From Minthousia sp045628125 (GTDB lineage Bacteria; Bacteroidota; Bacteroidia; Bacteroidales; Bacteroidaceae): a stretch of DNA of 11,696 bases. The DNA lies in contig JAZQPA010000177.1 of NCBI GenBank assembly GCA_045628125.1, forward strand, positions 1 to 11,696, read 5' to 3'. The translations under genes and the position numbers were made by a program. Positions 5,963-11,696 of the stretch are shown here, piece after piece. Each line of letters starts with the position of its first letter. Positions within the stretch are counted from its first letter, which is position 1. The notes under the pieces are model-generated. The model saw only the letters and a list, made by a program, of their open reading frames with translations. It was not told where the DNA came from and ran no database searches.

Positions 5963-8900
5963 ATGATCAAGAAAAATCAATTAGCAATGGTGATGTTGCT
6001 GAGTGCCGCTCCTTGTATGGCATTTGCAGCTTCAAGCCATGAGGTAGCAGTAATCAATGCTATCCAGCAGAATGGTACTTGCAAGGGTATTGTTAAGGAC
6101 AAGACAGGTGAGACCGTTATCGGTGCATCAGTTCTGGTTAAGGGCACTACCAATGGTACTATTACAGGTTTTGACGGTGACTTCACTCTTTCTGGTGTAA
6201 AGAACGGTGATGTTATCGTTGTTTCTTTTGTGGGTTACATGACCCAGGAAGTGGTTTGGAACGGACAGTCTCTGTCTATCACTCTGGAGGATGACTCCAT
6301 GAGCCTGGAGGAGGTTGTAGTAACCGCAATGGGTATTGAGCGTAAGGCAAAGTCTCTGACTTATGCTACCCAGAAGGTAAACGGTGACGAGCTGACACGT
6401 AACAAGGAGACCAACCTGGTAAACTCACTGCAGGGTAAGACTGCCGGTGTTTCCATTACTCCTAACTCATCTGGTGCCGGTGGTTCATCAAAGATTGTGA
6501 TTCGTGGTAACAAGTCTGCTCAGGGTAACAACCAGCCTCTGATCGTTATCGACGGTATGCCTATGTCTAACCCTACCAAGTCACAGGTAGAGTCAGTATA
6601 CGGTGGTCGTGATGGTGGTGATGCGTTGTCAAACCTGAACCCAGATGATATTGCAAGCATGAACGTACTGAAGGGTGCTTCTGCTGCTGCACTTTACGGT
6701 TCTATGGCTGCCAACGGTGTGATTGTCATCACTACCAAGAAGGGCTCTATGGGTAAGGTTCGCGCTGACTTCTCTTCAAACGTTACTCTGGAAACTCCAT
6801 TCGATGCACCAAAGATCCAGACCCGTTATGGCGCTATTGTTAACCCTAACGGTTCATTGCAGAACAAGAGCTGGGGTGAGAAGATCAATAATGGCATAAA
6901 CGCATCTAAGGATTTCTTCCGTACTGGTGCTACCTATATCAACTCTCTGTCAGTAAGCGGTGGTACCGAGAAGGTACAGAGCTATGCATCTTATGCTAAC
7001 ACTACCGCTAACGGTATCATGCCTACCAACTCTTTCGGTCGTCATAACTTCATGGTTAAGCAGACCTACAAGATGCTGGATGACAAGCTGACTATTACCG
7101 CATCGGCTAACTTCATCGTTCAGAAGTCAAAGAACCGTCCTCGTGGTGGTCAGTATAACAACCCACTGATTGGTACTTATACTTTCCCTGCAAACGGTAA
7201 CTGGAAGGGCTACAAGGAGAACTACGAGGCATTTGATCCTGACCGTATGATCAATACCCAGCAGTGGTACACCTCTCTGGATGACTTTACCCAGAACCCA
7301 TACTGGATTCTGTACCGTGAGCCTAACGTGGATACCCGTAACCGTACCATGGTTTCAGGTACCGCTAACTATAAGATCACTGATTTCCTGAACATTCAGG
7401 GTCGTTTGAACTACGATAAGAGTGCTGATGAGTTTGAGTGGAAGAAGTATGCTTCTACCTCTCAGGTATTGGCTAACGTAAACGGTGAGTATACTGTTGA
7501 TAAGACCGAGTATCGTCAGTTCTACGGTGACTTGCTGTTGAACTTCAACAAGGAGTTCGGTGATTTCTCAGTGAACGCTTCTTTGGGTACCAGCTTTACT
7601 GACAACCTGACCAAGAACTGGAACCTGGGTACCGGTGGTGACCGTTACATCCCTAACTACTTTGTAATCAACAACTCTACCAAGAACGGTTCTTCACAAT
7701 CTTTGAGCCGCAAGCGCCTGAACGCTGTATTTGCTACCGCTCAGTTCGGTTGGAAGGATATGCTGTATCTGGATGTAACCGGCCGTAACGACTGGTCATC
7801 TACTCTGGCATTCACTCCTAACGGTTCTTATTTCTACCCATCTGTAGGTTTGACCGCAGTGGTTAGCGATATGGTTAAGTTGCCTGAGGTATTCAACATC
7901 TTGAAGGCTCGTGGTTCTTACTCAATCGTAGGTAACGAGATGCCTGCATTCATTACCAACCCATTGCACAGCTTTGCTAACGGTTCTGTAAGCTTCAACA
8001 CCAAGATGCCTTTCACCGATATGAAGCCTGAGAAGTTGCACTCATTGGAGTTCGGTATCGATGCTACCATGTTTGATAACCGTTTGGACTTTGATGTAAC
8101 CTTCTATAAGACAAACAACAAGAACCAGTTCTTCGAGATGGGCGTTCCATCAGGAACCGGTTTCTCTAGCTACTACTTCAATGCTGGTGATATCCAGAAT
8201 ACCGGTGTTGAGTTCACCATCGGTTGGAACCAGAAGCTGAATAAGGATTGGACCTGGAAGACCAGCTTCAACATGTCTTACAACAACAATAAGATCAAGG
8301 CATTGGATAACCGTAAGGGCATCGACGAGAAGGACCGTCTGCAGTATGTATCATTCGATGGTTTGTATGGTACCAACATGAGAATGTACGAGGGTGGTAA
8401 GTATGGTGATGTTTACGGCCAGATGTACAAGAAGGATCCTAAGACCGGTCTGATTATGGTAGACGGTGACGGTAAGATTCAGTACGAGAGTGACAAGCAG
8501 AAGATCGGTAACATGAATGCTGACTGGAACATGGGTTGGAGCAACACCTTATATTATAAGGACTTCAGCTTCTACTTCCTGATTGACGGCCGTATCGGTG
8601 GTAACTTCTTCGATTGGACTCAGGCTTCACTGGATCAGTATGGTGTATCTGAGAACAGTGCTGCTGCACGTGATAACGGTGGTGTAGAGGTATTCAATAC
8701 TGCTACCAACTCTGTTCAGAAGATTGACGCTCAGTCATTCTACACTCAGATCAGTTCTATCAACGGTGGTAGCGGTGACTACTATGCATATTCTCAGACC
8801 AACTTCCGTCTGCGTGAGGTCTCTTTGGGTTACACCTTCCGTAACCTGTTGGGTGATGGTCGCGATTTGAGTTTGAGTGCTGTAGCTCGTAACCTGTTCT

Positions 8901-9028
8901 TCTTCTATAAGGACAGTCCATCAGATCCAGACTCTTCTATGTCAACTGCGAACGTATTCGGTAGCTCTTCATACTATGCTCTGCCTTCTACCCGCAGCTT
9001 CGGTCTTAACCTGAAACTTTCATTCTAA
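5963..9028 (+). CDS. SusC/RagA-family TonB-dependent outer-membrane transporter
   Basis: The protein has 1021 residues, normal for the family. The ATG at 5963 gives a signal peptide (MIKKNQLAMVMLLSAAPCMA) with cleavage likely near AFA-A23. Residues about 40-110 form a carboxypeptidase-regulatory-like beta-sandwich (GIVKDKTGETVIGASVLVKG ... DGDFTLSGV ... VSFVGY). LEEVVVTAMGI (115-125) is the TonB-box region. The plug follows, with LVNSLQGKTAGVSI (152-165), IVIRG (178-182) and PLIVIDGMPM (192-201). The remaining chain is the beta-barrel and ends SFGLNLKLSF with a terminal Phe, as outer-membrane proteins do. There is no N-terminal STN domain, so direct anti-sigma signalling is not expected. It should form the energy-dependent channel under the SusD lid encoded 11 bp downstream. 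Codon use is strongly biased (AAC for Asn, AAG for Lys, GGT for Gly), suggesting high expression. The substrate is undetermined. Confidence 0.97.
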   Translation: MIKKNQLAMVMLLSAAPCMAFAASSHEVAVINAIQQNGTCKGIVKDKTGETVIGASVLVKGTTNGTITGFDGDFTLSGVKNGDVIVVSFVGYMTQEVVWNGQSLSITLEDDSMSLEEVVVTAMGIERKAKSLTYATQKVNGDELTRNKETNLVNSLQGKTAGVSITPNSSGAGGSSKIVIRGNKSAQGNNQPLIVIDGMPMSNPTKSQVESVYGGRDGGDALSNLNPDDIASMNVLKGASAAALYGSMAANGVIVITTKKGSMGKVRADFSSNVTLETPFDAPKIQTRYGAIVNPNGSLQNKSWGEKINNGINASKDFFRTGATYINSLSVSGGTEKVQSYASYANTTANGIMPTNSFGRHNFMVKQTYKMLDDKLTITASANFIVQKSKNRPRGGQYNNPLIGTYTFPANGNWKGYKENYEAFDPDRMINTQQWYTSLDDFTQNPYWILYREPNVDTRNRTMVSGTANYKITDFLNIQGRLNYDKSADEFEWKKYASTSQVLANVNGEYTVDKTEYRQFYGDLLLNFNKEFGDFSVNASLGTSFTDNLTKNWNLGTGGDRYIPNYFVINNSTKNGSSQSLSRKRLNAVFATAQFGWKDMLYLDVTGRNDWSSTLAFTPNGSYFYPSVGLTAVVSDMVKLPEVFNILKARGSYSIVGNEMPAFITNPLHSFANGSVSFNTKMPFTDMKPEKLHSLEFGIDATMFDNRLDFDVTFYKTNNKNQFFEMGVPSGTGFSSYYFNAGDIQNTGVEFTIGWNQKLNKDWTWKTSFNMSYNNNKIKALDNRKGIDEKDRLQYVSFDGLYGTNMRMYEGGKYGDVYGQMYKKDPKTGLIMVDGDGKIQYESDKQKIGNMNADWNMGWSNTLYYKDFSFYFLIDGRIGGNFFDWTQASLDQYGVSENSAAARDNGGVEVFNTATNSVQKIDAQSFYTQISSINGGSGDYYAYSQTNFRLREVSLGYTFRNLLGDGRDLSLSAVARNLFFFYKDSPSDPDSSMSTANVFGSSSYYALPSTRSFGLNLKLSF

Positions 9029-9039
9029 GATTTTGCCCT

Positions 9040-10746
9040 ATGAAATTAAATAAATATACAAACGCATTCCTCTTCAGTGCCGCATTGCTGGCTGCAGGTA
9101 CTTCTTGTACCGATAACTTTGAGGAAATCAACACCAACCCTACCGGTTTGACAGATAATCAGGTAGCTTTGGGTGACCTTTTCAATGAGGCTCAGTTGTC
9201 AGTGTTCTACAACCAGTCAAACGGTAACTGGGAGTATCAGTTGATTCAGAACCTGAATGCTGACTTGTTCTCTGGTTACTTGGCTCCACCTTCAGCATTC
9301 AACGGTGGTATCTATAACGACAACTATTTCATGATGAATGGTTGGAACAACTACACCTTGGACTATATGCTGCTGCATGTAGTTAAGCCAACTGCTACCA
9401 TTCTGAAGATTCAGGATTTGAGTGATGACTATTTTGCTATCGCTACAGTGCTGAGAGTGGCAGGTGCTCACAAGATGGTTGATACTTATGGTCCAGTTCC
9501 TTATTCACAGTCAATGCAGGGTGGTACCGCTGTATTGTATGATACTGAGGAGGATTGCTATAAGTCATTCTTGACCGATCTGGGTGTTGCCAGCCAGAAG
9601 CTGACTGCATGGTTGGATGCTCACGACGGTCAGGCTGATGCTACCCGTCTGGCATGGGATGAGATGTGTGGCGGTAGCCAGGTAACCTGGTTGCAGCTGT
9701 GTAACACCCTGCGCCTGCGTCTGGCTATGCGTTGCGCTATGGTTAATCCATCTATGGCAAAGCAGGCTGCTGAGGAAGCATGTGCTAACAAGTATGGTTT
9801 GCTGAAGACCGTTGATGTTATGGTTAAGGACCCTCAGACCCGTAACCCACAGGCTCTGATTGCCCGCGACTATAACGACTGTGCTATCTCTGCAAACTAT
9901 GAGACCATTCTGAAGGGCTTCAACGACCCACGTTTGGCTGCTACTGTACTGCCTGTAGGTTGGGGTGGCAAGGGCGATATCGCTCTGCCTGACGGTAGTG
10001 ATGCTAAGATGGTTGGCCAGATCAAGGGTATCCGTAACGGTCACGTAGATGACGGTTCATCTTGGAAGATGTACTCTATCCAGTATGTTCCAGCTGATGG
10101 CGGTCCTTATTCAACCGATGTTCCTATGCCAGTTATGAACCGTGCAGAGTCATCATTCCTGCAGGCTGAGGGCGTTCTGCGTGGTTGGAATATGGGTGGC
10201 AAGACTGCTAAGGAGTACTACGAGGAAGGTATCCGCGCTTCATTTGCTTCTGTAACTGAGCAGTCTTCTGCATGGACCACTGCACCAGCTATGGCAAATG
10301 CAGATGTAGAGGCATACATCAACGGTACTACCACTCAGATTGACTATGAAGATCCACACGCTCCACAGTATAACATTGCTGCTGTTAACCATCTGCCAGT
10401 TAAGTTCATGGTTGCAGGTACACAGGAGGAGCAGCTGGAGCAGATCATCACCCAGAAGTGGATTGCTACCTTCCCAGAAGGTCTGAATGCATGGGCTGAG
10501 TATCGTCGTACCGGTTATCCTCATCTGTTCCCAATCCCAGCAGACAACTGTAATGTTCAGTCTGAGTACCTGGGTGGTTCAAAGGATGATCTGATCAACA
10601 ACGGTATCCGTCGTTTGCCATTCACCGAGAACGAGAAGACCAATAACCCAGAGGGTTATGCAAGTGGTGTTGAGATCTTGTCTGGTCGTGGTTTGAAGGA
10701 TGTAATCGATGCCCGCCTGTGGTGGGATACCGGTAAGAACTTCTAA
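9040..10746 (+). CDS. SusD/RagB-family surface lipoprotein
   Basis: The protein has 568 residues with a lipoprotein signal ending A-G-T-S-Cys23 and an acidic stretch right after the cysteine (TDNFEE), compatible with surface display in Bacteroidetes. The N-terminal FEEINTNPTGLT, QLIQNLNADLFSGYLAPP and GWNNYTLDYMLLHVV are typical of the SusD-like subgroup I recall as PF12741/PF12771, not classical starch SusD. Later motifs include YGPVPYSQ, the helical repeat region WLQLCNTLRLRLAMR, ESSFLQAEGVLRGW, and near the C-terminus QKWIATFPEGLNAWAEYRRTGYP. It forms the substrate-capturing lid over the SusC channel. The 11-bp gap to susC, with no promoter or terminator between, indicates one mRNA. This subgroup occurs with many substrates, including non-starch and peptide systems, so a specific ligand should not be assumed. 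Codon bias is as strong as in susC. Confidence 0.96.
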   Translation: MKLNKYTNAFLFSAALLAAGTSCTDNFEEINTNPTGLTDNQVALGDLFNEAQLSVFYNQSNGNWEYQLIQNLNADLFSGYLAPPSAFNGGIYNDNYFMMNGWNNYTLDYMLLHVVKPTATILKIQDLSDDYFAIATVLRVAGAHKMVDTYGPVPYSQSMQGGTAVLYDTEEDCYKSFLTDLGVASQKLTAWLDAHDGQADATRLAWDEMCGGSQVTWLQLCNTLRLRLAMRCAMVNPSMAKQAAEEACANKYGLLKTVDVMVKDPQTRNPQALIARDYNDCAISANYETILKGFNDPRLAATVLPVGWGGKGDIALPDGSDAKMVGQIKGIRNGHVDDGSSWKMYSIQYVPADGGPYSTDVPMPVMNRAESSFLQAEGVLRGWNMGGKTAKEYYEEGIRASFASVTEQSSAWTTAPAMANADVEAYINGTTTQIDYEDPHAPQYNIAAVNHLPVKFMVAGTQEEQLEQIITQKWIATFPEGLNAWAEYRRTGYPHLFPIPADNCNVQSEYLGGSKDDLINNGIRRLPFTENEKTNNPEGYASGVEILSGRGLKDVIDARLWWDTGKNF

Positions 10747-10765
10747 TTTTACCTATTCATATCAG

Positions 10766-10795
10766 AAAGGAGGGGCTTTGGTCCCTCCTTTTTTT
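10766..10795 (+). terminator. Intrinsic terminator after the susC-susD operon
   Basis: AAAGGAGGG (10766-10774) pairs with CCCTCCTTT (10783-10791) across an 8-nt loop, and the T-run continues to 10795. It begins 19 bp after the susD stop and separates the operon from the M1 gene. Confidence 0.9.
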
Positions 10796-10796
10796 A

Positions 10797-10827
10797 TTGC
10801 GTATGTGCATTATTCTTACTACATTTG
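10797..10827 (+). promoter_or_regulatory. Bacteroidetes promoter for the M1 peptidase gene
   Basis: TACATTTG (10820-10827) matches the -7 consensus, and TTG at 10797-10799 lies 20 bp upstream, the expected -33 spacing. It is the most complete promoter in the window and starts right at the end of the susCD terminator. Confidence 0.7.
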
Positions 10828-10851
10828 CACGAAGTAAAAATGACCGTTATC

Positions 10852-11696
10852 ATGAAAAAGAAACAGGCGCTGCTGATGCTGATTGCCCTGATGGGTGTAT
10901 GTCCGCTTCAGGCTCAGGAAATCTATCAGGTACATGACACCATTAAGGTGAATCATCACGAACTGCATGTGGATGTGCGCGACTTTCAGGGAAAGGTATT
11001 GCGCGGAAAGGCTAAACTGCAGGTAGAGAGTAAGTTGAATGGCATAGGCTATATTCCTTTGCAACTGCTTAGGATGCAGGTGGATTCGGTATGGGTAAAC
11101 GGACTTCCGGTGAATGCGGGCGTGCAGTATAACGATGCATTGCTCAGGGTTCCCATGCCTTATCTGATGAGTAAGGGTGATAAGGCCGAGGTGACAGTGG
11201 CTTATCACGGTGTGCCTGTGGAGCAGCGTTTTGGCGGATTCACATGGCGTGAAAAGGACCGTATGGCGCACAATATGGGTGTGAGTATCAATGATATACC
11301 TCACAGTTACGGTAAGGCGTGGTATCCGGCAGTGGATGATTTCCGTGCCAAATCGCTGTATGATGTGTACATTCAGACTGATGGTGATCTGAAGGGAATC
11401 GGCAACGGATTGCTGCAGGAAAGCGAGAAGTTGCAAGACGGTTCTATGGTGTGGCACTGGAAACTGAATCAGCCCGTTCCAGATTATCTGGTGAATGTGG
11501 CTGTAGGAGATTACCGCCAGATTCACATGGAGCACCGCCAATCCGACCGTGTGGTACCTATTGATGTGTATGTGCTGCCTCAGGAATATGAGGAAGGTAA
11601 GCAGGCCTATGCCGTTTTGCCTGATGTGATGAAAGTCCTGGATGAGAAATTTGGTGTGTTCAACTTTGATCGTGTGGGTTTTGTGAGTGTGAATAC
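10852..11696 (+). CDS. Exported M1-family metallopeptidase, N-terminal part (3' partial)
   Basis: The frame stays open from ATG 10852 through the window end (281 codons seen). MKKKQALLMLIALMGVCPLQA is a signal peptide, with cleavage likely after A21. An in-frame ATG at 10840 would add only MTVI before the lysines, so 10852 is preferred. The visible part matches the N-terminal saddle-like beta domain of aminopeptidase N-type proteins: the start 'YQVHDTIKVNHHELHVDVRDF', then LRVPMPYLMSKGDKAEVTVAYHG, GGFTWRE, and the diagnostic AWYPAVDDFRAKSLYDVYI (157-174), corresponding to the family's WFPC-D-P-DKA-Y motif. The GAMEN-like substrate motif and HEXXH zinc site would lie downstream of the window, so activity cannot be judged. 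It has its own promoter and would act in the periplasm or outside, trimming N-terminal residues from peptides. Confidence 0.85.
   Translation, partial: MKKKQALLMLIALMGVCPLQAQEIYQVHDTIKVNHHELHVDVRDFQGKVLRGKAKLQVESKLNGIGYIPLQLLRMQVDSVWVNGLPVNAGVQYNDALLRVPMPYLMSKGDKAEVTVAYHGVPVEQRFGGFTWREKDRMAHNMGVSINDIPHSYGKAWYPAVDDFRAKSLYDVYIQTDGDLKGIGNGLLQESEKLQDGSMVWHWKLNQPVPDYLVNVAVGDYRQIHMEHRQSDRVVPIDVYVLPQEYEEGKQAYAVLPDVMKVLDEKFGVFNFDRVGFVSVN

Noticed and set aside
10766..10774. AAAGGAGGG as a strong Shine-Dalgarno site
   Set aside because: It is the left arm of a terminator hairpin, with no start codon at the right distance; the M1 start is about 78 bp away.

Overview
The window looks like chromosomal DNA from a Bacteroidales bacterium, probably in the Prevotella/Bacteroides area; I would not name a species. 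The evidence is a SusC/SusD outer-membrane pair, several Bacteroidetes-type lipoproteins, weak or absent Shine-Dalgarno sequences, and promoters with the Bacteroidetes -7 box TAnnTTTG (five copies, each just upstream of a gene start) instead of an E. coli-type TATAAT.

Layout. (1) 1-1153, plus strand: the 3' part of an exported alkaline-phosphatase-fold protein that has lost key catalytic residues. (2) 1158-1970: two copies of an asymmetric inverted-repeat (REP/BIME-like) element bracket a small minus-strand lipoprotein gene. (3) 1977-2627, minus: a second lipoprotein, of the DUF4923 type. (4) 2628-2817: a divergent promoter region. (5) 2818-4791, plus: a glycoside hydrolase family 3 lipoprotein ending in a strong terminator. 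(6) 4950-5765: a HIT-family protein with an extra N-terminal domain resembling the N-terminal region of restriction-type HNH proteins, also with its own promoter and terminator. (7) 5963-10746: a susC-susD operon with an 11-bp intergenic gap and a terminator. (8) 10852 to the window end: the N-terminal part of an exported M1-family (aminopeptidase N-like) metallopeptidase.

How the genes fit together. Most are separate transcription units, because GH3, HIT, susCD and M1 each have a promoter-like box and the first three end in clear intrinsic terminators. The theme is cell-envelope nutrient acquisition: an outer-membrane TonB-dependent import complex, a lipid-anchored glycosidase and an exported peptidase. 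No sensor, sigma/anti-sigma pair or further carbohydrate enzyme sits next to susCD, so a classical polysaccharide utilisation locus is not demonstrated. The adjacent peptidase leaves peptide uptake open as an alternative. The points most worth a second look are the apparent pseudophosphatase, the HIT fusion, and the paired repeat elements around the orphan lipoprotein.
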